64,000 bases of DNA. It comes from Bradyrhizobium sp. OK095 (GTDB lineage: Bacteria; Pseudomonadota; Alphaproteobacteria; Rhizobiales; Xanthobacteraceae). Both the position numbers and the translations under genes were made by a program. Location of the stretch: the NCBI RefSeq assembly GCF_900109945.1, contig NZ_FOBX01000002.1:62001-126000 (forward strand), given 5' to 3'. Below the pieces are notes generated by a model, which was not told where the DNA came from, searched no databases, and saw only the letters and a list, made by a program, of their open reading frames with translations. This document shows positions 9,980 through 19,257 of the stretch, piece by piece (position 1 is the stretch's first letter; each line of letters opens with the position of its first letter).

Positions 9980-12298
9980 TCAACTCGCGGCCGCGGCCGC
10001 GGCGCGCGCCAGATTGGTTTCGTATTGTCCCTTGGCGGAGACATATTGCTTCGGCCAGCTGATCGCGGTGATGCCGATGCGCGCGGCCTCGTGCAGTGTC
10101 CAGGCGGGATCGGCAAGATGGGGCCGCGCGATGGCGCAGAGGTCGGCGCGGCCGGCCGCGAGGATCGAGTTGGCGTGATCGGCCTCGGAGATCGCACCGA
10201 CCGCGATGGTCTCGATCCCGACCTCGTTGCGGATGCGATCGGCGAACGGCGTCTGGAACAGGCGGCCATAGATCGGCCGCTCCTCCTTCGAGACCTGTCC
10301 CGACGAGCAGTCGATCACGTCGGCGCCAGCCTGCTTGAACATCGCAGCGAAGATCGCCGCATCGGCTGGCGTGTTGCCGCCCTCGGTCCAGTCGTGGCAG
10401 GACAGCCGCACCGAAATCGGCCGATCCGACGGCCAAGCTGCGCGGACCGCTTTGAACACCTCCAGCGGAAAGCGCGCACGGTTCTCGTGACTGCCGCCGT
10501 ATTCGTCGGTCCGCCGGTTGGTCAGCGGCGAGAGGAAGCTCGACAGCAGATAGCCGTGCGCACAATGGAGTTCGAGCCATTCGACGCCAGCCTCGGCGGC
10601 GCGGCGCGTTGCGGCGACGAAATCGTCGCGCACGCGGTCCATGTCGCTGCGGTCCATCACCCGCGGCAACTGGCTGTGCGGCAGATAGGGCAATGCAGAA
10701 GCCGAGATCAGCGGCCAATTGCCTGTCTCGAGCGGCTGATCGATACCTTCCCATGCAAGCCTGGTCGATCCCTTCCGCCCGGCATGGCCGAGCTGGATGC
10801 CGACCTTGGCGTGCCCGAGGCTGTGGATCAAATCGACCAGCCGGCGCCATTGTGCCGCTTGCGCATCGTTCCAGAGCCCGAGGCAGCCCGGCGTGATCCG
10901 CGCATCCGGCGAGACGCAAGTCATCTCGGCAAAAATCAGCGCGGCGCCACCCATGGCGCGCGCGCCGAGATGGGCGATGTGGAAGTCGTCGATGAGACCA
11001 TCCTGTGCCGAATACATCGCCATCGGCGAGACCATGATGCGGTTCGCAAGCGAAAGGCCGCGCACACGGTGCGGCGTCAACATCGGCGGCGGCACCCGTT
11101 CGCCGTCCTTGACCGTGATCCCCGAACGCGCGGCGAACCAGCGCTCAAAACCTTCCAGCCAGGTGCGATCGCGCAGGCGCAAATTCTCGTGGCTGATGCG
11201 CTGCGAGCGCGTCAGCATCGAATAGAAAAATTGTGGCGGCTCCAGCGTGTCGGCATAACGGTGGCCCACCACCTCGAACCATTCCATGGCGTTGCGCGCG
11301 GCGTTCTGGATGCGCGCGACATCGACGCGGCGCACGTCTTCATAGGCTTCCAGCACCGTCCCGATGTTGTCGCCGCCGTGACCGTGGCGGTCGAACTGGT
11401 TGGCGAGCTCGATGGCGTCGTCAAGCGCGAGCTTGGTGCCCGAACCGATCGCGAAATGCGCGGTGTGCGCGGCGTCCCCCATCAGCACGACATGGGACTT
11501 GCCGTTGAACACACTCCATTTGCCGCAGATCAAGCGGCTGAAATTGAGCCAGGCCGAGCCGCGCAGATGGCGGGCATTGGTCAGCAGCTTCGCGCCGTCG
11601 AGCGTCTCGGCAAAGATCTTTTCGCAGAACTCGATCGAGCCCTGCTGATCGAGCTCGCCGAGCCCGTGGGCGTTGTAGGCTTCTTCCGTGGTCTCGACGA
11701 TGAAGGTCGAAGTCTCTGCGTCGAACTTGTAGATATGCGCCTGGAACCAGCCGTGCTCGGTCTTCTGAAAATCGAACGTGAAGGCGTCGAACGCCCTCTT
11801 GGTGCCAAGCCAGATGAAGCGGTTCGGCCGGATCACCATGTCGGGCTGGAATTGCTCGGCATAGCGGGCGCGGATCCTGGAATTGACGCCGTCGCAGGCG
11901 ACGATCAGGTCGGCGTCGGGAAATTCGAGATCAGACTCGACATCGCGCTCGAAGACGAGCTCGACCCCAAGCGCCTCGCAGCGCCGTTGCAGGATGTTCA
12001 GCAGGTGCTTGCGGCCGATGCCGATGAAGCCATGGCCGGTCGTGCGCTGGCGCGTTCCCTTGAAGACGAGCTCGATGTCGTCCCAGTGATTGAAGGCGTC
12101 CTCGATCTCGGTCGCGCTCTCGGGATCGGCAAGGCGCATCGCCTGCATCATCGCGTCCGAAAACACGACGCCCCAGCCGAACGTATCGTAGGGCTTGTTG
12201 CGCTCGACGACGGTGACGATGTGCTCCGGGTGACGGCGCTTCATCAGCAGGCCCAGATAAAGACCGGCCGGGCCGCCGCCGATACAGACTATGCGCAT
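9980..12298 (-). CDS. Fused FAD monooxygenase / Old-Yellow-Enzyme reductase (2-aminobenzoyl-CoA monooxygenase/reductase or salicylyl-CoA 5-hydroxylase type)
   Basis: A natural two-enzyme fusion of 772 residues. Residues 1 to about 385 are a class A flavin monooxygenase: the N-terminal dinucleotide motif [10 protein letters not shown], the DG motif [14 protein letters not shown], and the GD motif [20 protein letters not shown]. From about 395 to the end it is an Old-Yellow-Enzyme/2,4-dienoyl-CoA-reductase barrel ([38 protein letters not shown]). This architecture is known for 2-aminobenzoyl-CoA monooxygenase/reductase, which hydroxylates and then reduces the ring, and is often annotated salicylyl-CoA 5-hydroxylase/oxidoreductase. 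The start MRIVCIGGG at 12298 was chosen because a longer frame adds a basic, non-family extension. First gene of a three-gene operon. Confidence 0.9.
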   Translation of the reverse strand: MRIVCIGGGPAGLYLGLLMKRRHPEHIVTVVERNKPYDTFGWGVVFSDAMMQAMRLADPESATEIEDAFNHWDDIELVFKGTRQRTTGHGFIGIGRKHLLNILQRRCEALGVELVFERDVESDLEFPDADLIVACDGVNSRIRARYAEQFQPDMVIRPNRFIWLGTKRAFDAFTFDFQKTEHGWFQAHIYKFDAETSTFIVETTEEAYNAHGLGELDQQGSIEFCEKIFAETLDGAKLLTNARHLRGSAWLNFSRLICGKWSVFNGKSHVVLMGDAAHTAHFAIGSGTKLALDDAIELANQFDRHGHGGDNIGTVLEAYEDVRRVDVARIQNAARNAMEWFEVVGHRYADTLEPPQFFYSMLTRSQRISHENLRLRDRTWLEGFERWFAARSGITVKDGERVPPPMLTPHRVRGLSLANRIMVSPMAMYSAQDGLIDDFHIAHLGARAMGGAALIFAEMTCVSPDARITPGCLGLWNDAQAAQWRRLVDLIHSLGHAKVGIQLGHAGRKGSTRLAWEGIDQPLETGNWPLISASALPYLPHSQLPRVMDRSDMDRVRDDFVAATRRAAEAGVEWLELHCAHGYLLSSFLSPLTNRRTDEYGGSHENRARFPLEVFKAVRAAWPSDRPISVRLSCHDWTEGGNTPADAAIFAAMFKQAGADVIDCSSGQVSKEERPIYGRLFQTPFADRIRNEVGIETIAVGAISEADHANSILAAGRADLCAIARPHLADPAWTLHEAARIGITAISWPKQYVSAKGQYETNLARAAAAAAS

Positions 12299-12369
12299 GA
12301 TCCCTCGCTTTCGCGCGTCGCGCCGTGTGCCGAGCCTGCAAACCCCCATGGGAATGCCGGGCCGTAAAT

Positions 12370-12387
12370 TATTTTAAGCATAAAATA
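12370..12387. promoter_or_regulatory. MarR operator candidate, site 1
   Basis: TATTTTAAGCATAAAATA is an inverted repeat with 7-base arms around AGCA. It overlaps the predicted -10 of the monooxygenase promoter in the spacer divergent to the MarR gene. Two further copies lie at 20553-20570 (15 of 18 identical) and 20744-20761 (13 of 18 identical), ahead of two other operons of the block. Repressor binding is inferred. Confidence 0.65.
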
Positions 12388-12411
12388 TTTCGGCGGAGCG
12401 CGGATTGTCAA
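12382..12411 (-). promoter_or_regulatory. Predicted promoter of the monooxygenase operon
   Basis: On the minus strand a consensus -35 TTGACA (12411-12406) is followed after 18 bases by TATTTT (12387-12382) as -10. The -10 lies inside the MarR operator candidate, so a bound repressor would block RNA polymerase. The leader to the ATG at 12298 is about 75 bases. A weaker site-like sequence at 12527-12544 (11 of 18 matches to the operator) may serve the divergent regulator gene. Confidence 0.5.
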
Positions 12412-12607
12412 GACGCTTGTCGGGGGCTTTTGAGATCGCCCTGCGGGTTGCTGCAATCTGGTGACTGGCGGCGGATTCGCCGCAAGGCCGCCCCGGTTCG
12501 GCGGGGATGCCGCCAAGCCTTGAATTTACTTTTGGTACGAACTATCTTGCCGGATGTTCACGACGCCGTCCGTTTTCGACGGGCGCGCCGCTCCCAGGAG
12601 ATTCGAT

Positions 12608-13114
12608 TTGGCACTCGCGAAGGAGTCCCCGCCTGTTTCGTCGAAGAATGGGGCGGATCAGGAGGCCGAGTACAGGGCTCAAACACGGCTTTGGCTCCGG
12701 CTGCTGGCCTGCACGACCCTGATCGAGGGTGAGTTGCGCCGCCGGTTTCGCGAGGAATTCGATTTCACCATGCCCCGCTTCGACGTGCTGGCCCAGCTCG
12801 ACCGCGAGCCGAGCGGACTGGTGCTGGGAGAGCTGCCCAAGCGCCTGATGGTATCAGCCGGGAACCTGACGCCGATCGTGGACCGGCTGGTCGAGGACGG
12901 CTACATCACCCGCACGCCGTCCGCCCTGGATCGCCGCGTGCAGATCGTCTGCATGACCGTCGAGGGCCGAAAAACCTTCAGGCGCATGGCCAAGAGCCAT
13001 GGCTCGTGGCTCGCGGAGCTGTTGGCGGAATTCCCCGCTGACAAGCTCGACGGATTGATCGGCGAGCTCGACCAGCTCAAGGGCGCCGTCAGGGATTCGC
13101 TGGAAAAGCCGTGA
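12608..13114 (+). CDS. MarR-family transcriptional regulator
   Basis: Winged-helix regulator of 168 residues. The MarR core is clear: helix 1-2 (LWLRLLACTTLIEGELRRRF), the recognition region LPKRLMVSAGNLTPIVDRLVEDGYI and the wing TRTPSALDRRVQIVCMTVEG. I chose a TTG start at 12608 because AGGAG stands 7 bases upstream at 12596-12600; an ATG at 12554 is in frame but has a poor ribosome site and adds an atypical tail. It is divergent to the monooxygenase operon and convergent with the CoA-ligase operon. MarR proteins of aromatic-CoA pathways usually sense the CoA thioester, a plausible ligand here. Confidence 0.87.
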   Translation: MALAKESPPVSSKNGADQEAEYRAQTRLWLRLLACTTLIEGELRRRFREEFDFTMPRFDVLAQLDREPSGLVLGELPKRLMVSAGNLTPIVDRLVEDGYITRTPSALDRRVQIVCMTVEGRKTFRRMAKSHGSWLAELLAEFPADKLDGLIGELDQLKGAVRDSLEKP

Positions 13115-13133
13115 CGGCCTCCGGCGCCAGGCG

Positions 13134-14798
13134 CTAGAGCCGCCTGACTTTGACCCCGGCCGCCTCGCGGTCCCAGATATCCGTCGTCACGCCGGCGTCG
13201 CGCAGCACGCCCTTCTTGATCTTGCCGTTCTCCGTCAGCGGCATCTCTTTCACGATCCGCACATAGCGGGGAACGGCGAAATAAGCGATCCTGCCTTCGC
13301 AGTGACGGATGATGTCGACCGGTGCAAGCGATTGGCCGGGCTCCAGCAGGATCGCGACGGCAACCTCGTCCTCACCCAACTCCGAGGGCAGCGGATAGAT
13401 CGCGCAGGCCGCGACCGCAGGATGGAACTGGATCGCTTGCTCCACCTCCCATGAAGAGACATTCTCGCCGCGCCTGCGGATCGAATCCTTCATGCGGTCG
13501 ATGAAGCGATAATGCCCGTCGGGATCGCGGACCACGCGATCACCGGAGTGGAACCAGAGATTTCGCCAGGCCTCGACCGTCTTCTCCGGCATGCCGAAAT
13601 ATCCGGTCGCGAATGCAAAGGGCTCTTTGGCGCGCAGCAACAGCTCTCCCGCCTGCCCAACGGGAAGCTCGGCATCATCGGCATCGACGATGCGGGCTTC
13701 GATGCCGTCAGCGAGATATCCCATCGTCCCCGGGCGGTCGGACGGAATCGCGCCCGCGAACACGAAATTGGTCTCCGTCGATCCGTAGCCGTCGACCAAG
13801 GGCACGCCGAACCGCGCGAAAAACGGCGCGTGGATCTGCGGCGGCACGCCGCCGCCGAGCGCAACGCGAAGCCGATGCGATCGGTCATCCCCAGTCTGCG
13901 GCTGCGCCAGCAGCATCGATGCCATGGCGCCGAGCAGATAGCCGACGGTCGCATTGTGTCGTCGCGCGGCAGCCCAGAAGCCGGAGGCGGAGAATTTAGG
14001 CTCCAGCACGTAAGTGCATCCGTTCAGGACGGCCTGATAGAACGCATTCAGCGCGTTGGTGTGGAACAGCGGCAGCGTCGTGAACAGCACGTCGCCTTCA
14101 CGAATGCCCAACGCGCGCGCCGAATAGATGCCCCACCAGAACAATTGCGCTTGCGGACAGCACACGCCCTTGGCGGGGCCGGTCGTGCCGGAGGTGTAGA
14201 GAATGGCCACGGTGTCGCCGGGTCGCACGAGGCTCGCGGCCGCCTGGTCCCCGAGAGCGGGGAGCGGAACTGGCGAAATCTTCGCGCTGCCTGTCTCGGC
14301 GGCCGTTCCGATCATCCAGACCTGCGAAGGAAGCTCAACACCTGCCTCGACAGTGTCGATCGCGGCAAGGAACGGCGCCTCGACGACGAGAAGAGAGGGC
14401 TGCGAATTACGGAAGATGTGGGAGAGCTGGAAGCCGCGCAGCGCCGTGTTGATCGGCACCACGATCGCGCCGAGCCAGGCACATCCGAGAAAGACCTGCA
14501 GAAACTCCGGCCGGTTGGAGCACATCAGGGCGACCCGGTCGCCGGGCTTGATCCCGGCGTCGACAAGCGTCTGCGCCGATGCGGCGGCAATCGCCGCAGT
14601 CTGCGCGTAGGTCCAGCGCGTCTCTCCCGAGACAAGCAGGACACGATCGCCGTAGCGCTCGGCCTGTCGCGCAAGGATGGTGGAGAGAATCCGGTCAGAC
14701 GGCGGAAACATCCCCACCGCGCGGGCCCAGGCCGGCGCCGCAGCCGCCTCCCCCGCCTCCGATATCGCGCTGGGCTTCACCAAAGCCGCCTCGCTCAC
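13134..14798 (-). CDS. AMP-forming acyl-CoA ligase (candidate aryl-CoA ligase)
   Basis: Activates a carboxylic acid to its CoA thioester via an acyl adenylate. The 554 residues contain the ATP-binding loop VAILYTSGTTGPAKG, the adenylate motif VDGYGSTETNFVFAG, the hinge region YRFIDRMKDSIRRRGENVSSWEVEQ and the C-terminal catalytic Lys in LTENGKIKKG. Start is GTG at 14798, overlapping the binding-protein stop as GTGA. It is the last gene of the racemase-to-ligase operon and could supply the CoA ester used by the monooxygenase. It is not a close textbook match to benzoate-CoA ligase; carnitine/crotonobetaine-ligase-like family members are an alternative. Confidence 0.88.
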   Translation of the reverse strand: MSEAALVKPSAISEAGEAAAAPAWARAVGMFPPSDRILSTILARQAERYGDRVLLVSGETRWTYAQTAAIAAASAQTLVDAGIKPGDRVALMCSNRPEFLQVFLGCAWLGAIVVPINTALRGFQLSHIFRNSQPSLLVVEAPFLAAIDTVEAGVELPSQVWMIGTAAETGSAKISPVPLPALGDQAAASLVRPGDTVAILYTSGTTGPAKGVCCPQAQLFWWGIYSARALGIREGDVLFTTLPLFHTNALNAFYQAVLNGCTYVLEPKFSASGFWAAARRHNATVGYLLGAMASMLLAQPQTGDDRSHRLRVALGGGVPPQIHAPFFARFGVPLVDGYGSTETNFVFAGAIPSDRPGTMGYLADGIEARIVDADDAELPVGQAGELLLRAKEPFAFATGYFGMPEKTVEAWRNLWFHSGDRVVRDPDGHYRFIDRMKDSIRRRGENVSSWEVEQAIQFHPAVAACAIYPLPSELGEDEVAVAILLEPGQSLAPVDIIRHCEGRIAYFAVPRYVRIVKEMPLTENGKIKKGVLRDAGVTTDIWDREAAGVKVRRL

Positions 14799-15952
14799 GG
14801 CAGCAGCTTGTATTTGCCGTCCTCGATCTGAACCATAATGCGCGCGCGAGCGTCGACGCCATGCCGATCCGCCGGCGTATAGGTGTAGATGCCTTGCGTT
14901 CCCACCACGTCCTTGGTCGTGAACAGCGCCTCGCGAAGCGCGGTGCGGAATTCCGGCGTGCCCGGTTTGGCGCCGGTCGCCATCGCGCGCTTGGCTGCGT
15001 CGACGAACACCAGCCAGCCGTCAAAGGAGTATGACGAGAACGAGTCCGTCGGGGCCTCGCCATTCGCCTTCTCGAAGGCCGAGCGAAACTCCAGCGCCAC
15101 CTTCTGGATCGGATTGCTGGCGGGAAGCTGCTCGGCCGCGGTGACCGGCCCGGTCGGGCAGATGATGCCGTTGGCCGCCTTGCCGGCAAGGCGCAGGAAA
15201 TCGGCGCTGATGAGTCCATGATTGCCGTAGAGCGGTCCCTTATATCCGCGTTCGGACAAGCCGATGACCGGCAACGCGCCGGGCGTGCCGGTGCCGCCGA
15301 GCATGATGGCGTCGGGGCGCGCCGCGAGCGCGCGCAGCACCTGCGCGGTCACCGAGGAATCCGATCGCGCATATCGCTCGTTCGCGATCACCTTGATGTC
15401 AGCCACCTTCGCGCTCTGCTCGAGCGAGGCGTACATGAGGTCGCCGAACGCGTCGGAGAACCCGATGAAGGCCACCGTCTTCAGCCCATGAGCCTTCATG
15501 TGATCGACGATGCCCTGGACGAGCAGCGGCGTCGGTTGCGGCGTCTGCACGACCCAGGGACCGCCATCACCCGGAGGCACCGGCGCGATCGGGGATACCG
15601 CGATCATCGGCACCTTCATCTCGATCGCCGCGGTCGCCATTGCCAGTGTCTGGGGCGCGCCTGAGGTGCCGATGAGGATGTCGACCTTCTCCTGCTCGAC
15701 GAGCTTGCGGGCATTGCGCGCCGACGCCGTCGGATCGGAGCCGTCGTCGAGCTGAATGATCCGGAGCTTCTCACCGCCGACCTCGCCGACATAGGCCTGG
15801 CCCGCCGCGATCCCCTTCCCGTTCGGAATCCCGATCGACGATACCGGCCCGCTGAGGCCGGTGACGAAGCCGACGAGAATCTCCGCCTGCGCGATCTCTG
15901 GCACGGCGATGAGCAGCACGGTGGAAGCCAGCAGGCTCTTCATCAAGTTCAT
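14795..15952 (-). CDS. LIV-type periplasmic binding protein (first paralogue)
   Basis: Type I periplasmic binding protein of 385 residues with a signal peptide ending near EIAQAEI. It is a clear paralogue of the protein encoded at 21087-22235: both share GFVT.LSG, IQLDDGSDP, ARNARKLVE.EKVD.LIGT and KVPMIAVSPI. The ATG at 15952 starts MNLMKSLLAS; the longer frame adds a basic, non-signal extension. It lies inside the catabolic operon without its own permease, so it probably delivers a second ligand to the LIV transporter at 22269-25788. Members with such neighbours bind aromatic acids as well as amino acids. Confidence 0.88.
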   Translation of the reverse strand: MNLMKSLLASTVLLIAVPEIAQAEILVGFVTGLSGPVSSIGIPNGKGIAAGQAYVGEVGGEKLRIIQLDDGSDPTASARNARKLVEQEKVDILIGTSGAPQTLAMATAAIEMKVPMIAVSPIAPVPPGDGGPWVVQTPQPTPLLVQGIVDHMKAHGLKTVAFIGFSDAFGDLMYASLEQSAKVADIKVIANERYARSDSSVTAQVLRALAARPDAIMLGGTGTPGALPVIGLSERGYKGPLYGNHGLISADFLRLAGKAANGIICPTGPVTAAEQLPASNPIQKVALEFRSAFEKANGEAPTDSFSSYSFDGWLVFVDAAKRAMATGAKPGTPEFRTALREALFTTKDVVGTQGIYTYTPADRHGVDARARIMVQIEDGKYKLLP

Positions 15953-16013
15953 GGCACCTGTCTTTCGTAAGCGGTTTCTTCTGTTGTCTCGTTCGGCAAG
16001 CGCCATGCCTTGC

Positions 16014-16796
16014 TCAGTTCGACCCAACCAATGCGATGACCCGGAGCGGACTGCCGGAGCCGTTCTGGATTTTCAGGGGGGAAGCCACGATGACGGCGCC
16101 GGTGGCCGGAAGCTGGTCCAGATTGCAAAGGCATTGCAGGCCGTAGCGACCCGCGCCGTGCAGGAAGTGATGCGCGGGATAAGGCGGCTCGAAATGTCCG
16201 GCCTGGCCAGCATCGGTACCAATGGTCTCGGTGCCGAAACCGATGATGCCGCGCTCCTCCACCAGCCACTTCATGACGGCCGGGTTCGGCCCCGGCGTGT
16301 GCGCGCCGTCATCCCTCAGGTTGGAATAGTCGCGCCAGCCCTTCTTGGACCAGTCGGTCCGCAGCAGGACCCATTGGCGCGCGGGGATGCGCCCGTGCTT
16401 GGATTCCCAAGCCTCGACGAGCGGCACCGTCAGCACAAAGTCGGGATCCTGCGCCGCCTCCGCGGAGCAGTCGATGACGCAGGCCGGCGCGATCATGTCC
16501 TTGGCCGGCATCGTATCGACGGCATTGTTCGGCAGGTCCTTGCCGGTGAACCAGTGGATCGGCGCGTCGAAATGCGTGCCGGTGTGTTCGCCGAACGTCA
16601 CGTTATTCCAGTACCAGGCCGGGCCGCGACCATCATATCGCGAGATTTCCTGGATACGCACCGGCGCCGCCTGGCCGAACTCCGGCGGCAGCACGATGAC
16701 CGGAAAGTCCGGACTGAGTGTGAAGGTCAGATCGACGACGCGCACCGCGCCGGACGAAATCGCACCGGCCAGCTCCAGGAGATTCTTGCTTTGCAT
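16014..16796 (-). CDS. Cyclase-family metal hydrolase (kynurenine formamidase / isatin hydrolase-like)
   Basis: A 260-residue member of the cyclase family, which includes KynB-type N-formylkynurenine formamidase and isatin hydrolase. The metal-binding motif is intact: His71, His75, Asp77 and His81 in HTGTHFDAPIH. Both known reactions lead toward anthranilate, directly (isatin to isatinate) or through kynurenine, which matches an aminobenzoyl-CoA pathway next door. ATG at 16796 was chosen because the longer frame overlaps the upstream gene. It sits between the DUF35-SDR gene and the binding protein in the same operon. Substrate is inference. Confidence 0.82.
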   Translation of the reverse strand: MQSKNLLELAGAISSGAVRVVDLTFTLSPDFPVIVLPPEFGQAAPVRIQEISRYDGRGPAWYWNNVTFGEHTGTHFDAPIHWFTGKDLPNNAVDTMPAKDMIAPACVIDCSAEAAQDPDFVLTVPLVEAWESKHGRIPARQWVLLRTDWSKKGWRDYSNLRDDGAHTPGPNPAVMKWLVEERGIIGFGTETIGTDAGQAGHFEPPYPAHHFLHGAGRYGLQCLCNLDQLPATGAVIVASPLKIQNGSGSPLRVIALVGSN

Positions 16797-16830
16797 TGTC
16801 ACGTCCTCCGGCTTGGTTGAAATCCGTCCC

Positions 16831-18072
16831 TCATTTGTCGAGCTCGCGCTCGAGCGCTTTCGGATTGGCCGCGAGACGCTGCCTGATTTCCTCGGCGACG
16901 TCCCCGACATACATCTCTTCGAGCCCGCCTCTCAGCCCCGACACGATCGCCTGCGCGATCGCGCGCGGCGCGACCTTCGGCGGCGGCACGGTCTGGAACC
17001 ATTCGATGTCGACAGGTCCGGTGAAGAGATTCATGACCTTGATGCCGCCCGGCCGCAGCTCCGCGCGAAGGCAATGCGACAGCGACAGGCACGCGGCCTG
17101 CGAGGCCGAGTAGGCGCCAAAGGCCGGCCAGTTCGCAAGCGCGTAGACTGACAGGATGTTGACCCATGCGACGCTATTGTTGACGCCGTCGGCGCCGCGC
17201 ATCCGCATCGCGGGTCCAAAAGCCTGCGCGAGATTGATGAAGCCGAGATAGGCTTGGTCGATCTCGTCACGCGCGATGCTCGTCCCCTTGCGGTCGAGCA
17301 GGCCGCCCGCTCGCACATACTCCGTCGTATTGACGAGAATATCCACCTTGCCACCGATGTCGGCGGCGAGATCAGCGGCAGATTTTTCATCGGCCGCATC
17401 GAGCGTGACGACCTCAACCCCCTCCTGCCGGCGCAGCAGATCCTCACCGGCAAACGGCCGCCAGGGTTCGGCCACGCCAACAAACACGGTCTTCGCGCCA
17501 GCGGCCTTCAAGGCGACCACGGCTTCCTGGCCGATCAGGCTGCGGCCGTTGGTGACGAACACCCGCCTGAATTTCGGATCGGCCGTCATTTCCCGCCACT
17601 GCCTGTCGTCTGCCATGTTGGGAGTATCCCCCTCGGGTCTGGCAAAGGCCACTGCCTGACCGCCCTTGTCGAGCTGAAACGACATGCGGACCGGTGCACC
17701 CTCGGCACAGTCTGCATGGAGATGCGCCACGATCGTCGGACCGCAGACCATCTTGACGAGGCCGATCCGCCAGGGCGCCCGTTCGCGGAAATAGACGTCG
17801 CTTGGCACACGCGCCGTCGTCTCGGCGAGAAGCGTGCCCTGGCGCGGCGCGTCCGCAAACGCGAGTGCGGGCGATAGGCAAGACGGACAAGCCTCCCGCG
17901 CCGGATAAGCGAAAGCGCCGCAAGCCTCGCAGCGCTGGAGCATGAAGCGCCCTTCGGCAGCCGCCCGCGTGAAACCGTGCGACGTCCGGCTGCGCGGCCT
18001 CGGGGGCGATGCCGGAAGCCGCGTCCGCAGCAGCGGATTTTTGCGGCGGGGCGGCTTGATCGGATCGATCAT
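16831..18072 (-). CDS. DUF35 zinc-ribbon/OB-fold protein fused to a degenerate short-chain dehydrogenase
   Basis: A 413-residue two-domain fusion. Residues about 33-150 form a DUF35 acyl-CoA-associated domain with a zinc ribbon (Cys48, Cys51, Cys62, Cys65) and an OB fold. Residues about 155-413 look like an SDR, but the dinucleotide motif reads TNGRSLIG (174-181) and the YxxxK motif has Gln325 in place of the catalytic Lys (Ser308 and Tyr321 remain). It overlaps the thiolase-like gene by 4 bases (ATGA), and DUF35 proteins typically pair with Cys-less thiolases to make CoA-ester aldolase or thiolase complexes. The SDR half may be catalytically dead or binding-only. Confidence 0.8.
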   Translation of the reverse strand: MIDPIKPPRRKNPLLRTRLPASPPRPRSRTSHGFTRAAAEGRFMLQRCEACGAFAYPAREACPSCLSPALAFADAPRQGTLLAETTARVPSDVYFRERAPWRIGLVKMVCGPTIVAHLHADCAEGAPVRMSFQLDKGGQAVAFARPEGDTPNMADDRQWREMTADPKFRRVFVTNGRSLIGQEAVVALKAAGAKTVFVGVAEPWRPFAGEDLLRRQEGVEVVTLDAADEKSAADLAADIGGKVDILVNTTEYVRAGGLLDRKGTSIARDEIDQAYLGFINLAQAFGPAMRMRGADGVNNSVAWVNILSVYALANWPAFGAYSASQAACLSLSHCLRAELRPGGIKVMNLFTGPVDIEWFQTVPPPKVAPRAIAQAIVSGLRGGLEEMYVGDVAEEIRQRLAANPKALERELDK

Positions 18073-19247
18073 CGTGAAGGCCCTGCAAAGATCGCGGCAC
18101 CGGAGGCGAGACCGCGGTCATAATTGATCATGCCGAACCCGGAAGCCAAGCCGAGGCTCGCATTGCTGACCTGCGTGGGGCCCGCGGTTCCCAGGACCTG
18201 CCGCAGCCCCTCGACGAGACCAAGATAGGCGCCGGCAGCGCCAGCCTGCCCGACGGAGAGCTGCCCGCCGGAGGTATTGTGCGGAAAGTCGCCGTCGATG
18301 GTGAGATCGTGCGCACGGACGAATTCCGCGCCCTCCCCCTTCTTGCAGAAGCCGAGATCCTCGAACTGCATCATCGTGATGACGGGATAATCGTCATAGG
18401 TCTGGACGATATCGAGATCGTCAGGCTTCACGCCGGCCATGGCATAGAGCTCGCCGATGTCCATCGCCCAACCGCCGCGCACCTGCATTGGGTCGTCGGC
18501 GAAGGCGTTGTGCCGCTCGATCGTCGACAAAAGTCGCGCCGCAGGCAGCCCCAGCGATGCGGCGGTCTCCTCGCGCATCACCAGAAAGGCTTCGGCGCCT
18601 GCGCAAGGCATCACGCAATCAAACAGATGGATCGGATCGGAAATCGGCCGGGCCGCCAGATATTGCTCGAGCGTCAGCGGCGCCTTCATCAGCGCGTGCG
18701 GATTGCGCAGCGCATTGGCGCGCTGGGCCACCGCGATCCTGCCGACGTCCTCGCGCGTGACGCCGAAGGTCCGCATGTAGTTGCGCGCGATCAGCGCGAA
18801 GCTCGCATTGGCGCCGCCCGCGCCGTAGGGATAGACGGCATCCTGGTTGAAGCGCGAGAAATTCTCGAGCGTCAGGCGGAAGGAATCGACGTGGTTAGTG
18901 TCGCCCGCCACGCAGGCGACGATGTCGGCGTCACGGGCCTGGACCGCGCGCGCAGCCTTGCGCAAGCCTGCGATGGCGCTGGCACCACCCAGCGGAATCG
19001 TGTCGAGCCACCGGACGCAAAGACCAAAATGTTGCGTCAGCCCGATTCCGCTGTCGCTGCCCATGGTGAAGCTCGAGACACAGAGGCCGTCGATGTCGGA
19101 CGCCTTGATGCCGGCCTGGGCCACGAGCGCGCCGAGCGCGCGGCCGATCCACCACTGCGCGCTCTCGATGGAATAGCGCACATAGGGAATCGTGACGGGA
19201 GCCGCGATCACGATGCCGTCGTATGGCGTGCGCTGGGATTTCTTCAC
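18069..19247 (-). CDS. Thiolase-fold protein of the SCP-x/Ltp2-like, Cys-less subgroup
   Basis: A 392-residue thiolase-superfamily protein. The usual nucleophilic-Cys position reads GGASA (about 88-92) with no Cys, and the C-terminal thiolase motif GHPxGAxG is changed to GQAGAAG (333-339), so classical thiolysis is unlikely. It keeps the Ltp2-like stretch TYDDYPVI (Tyr284) and EDLGFCKKGEG. In studied Ltp2-DUF35 pairs the thiolase-like subunit performs a retro-aldol cleavage of a CoA ester with tyrosine catalysis, and the partner gene downstream encodes DUF35. I infer a carbon-carbon lyase or aldolase step on a CoA thioester. Confidence 0.83.
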   Translation of the reverse strand: MKKSQRTPYDGIVIAAPVTIPYVRYSIESAQWWIGRALGALVAQAGIKASDIDGLCVSSFTMGSDSGIGLTQHFGLCVRWLDTIPLGGASAIAGLRKAARAVQARDADIVACVAGDTNHVDSFRLTLENFSRFNQDAVYPYGAGGANASFALIARNYMRTFGVTREDVGRIAVAQRANALRNPHALMKAPLTLEQYLAARPISDPIHLFDCVMPCAGAEAFLVMREETAASLGLPAARLLSTIERHNAFADDPMQVRGGWAMDIGELYAMAGVKPDDLDIVQTYDDYPVITMMQFEDLGFCKKGEGAEFVRAHDLTIDGDFPHNTSGGQLSVGQAGAAGAYLGLVEGLRQVLGTAGPTQVSNASLGLASGFGMINYDRGLASGAAIFAGPSR

Positions 19248-19257
19248 CGGTCGCGCC

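Noticed and set aside
10025..12367. A 780-codon open frame on the plus strand
   Set aside because: Antisense to the fused monooxygenase gene, whose flavin motifs are unmistakable.
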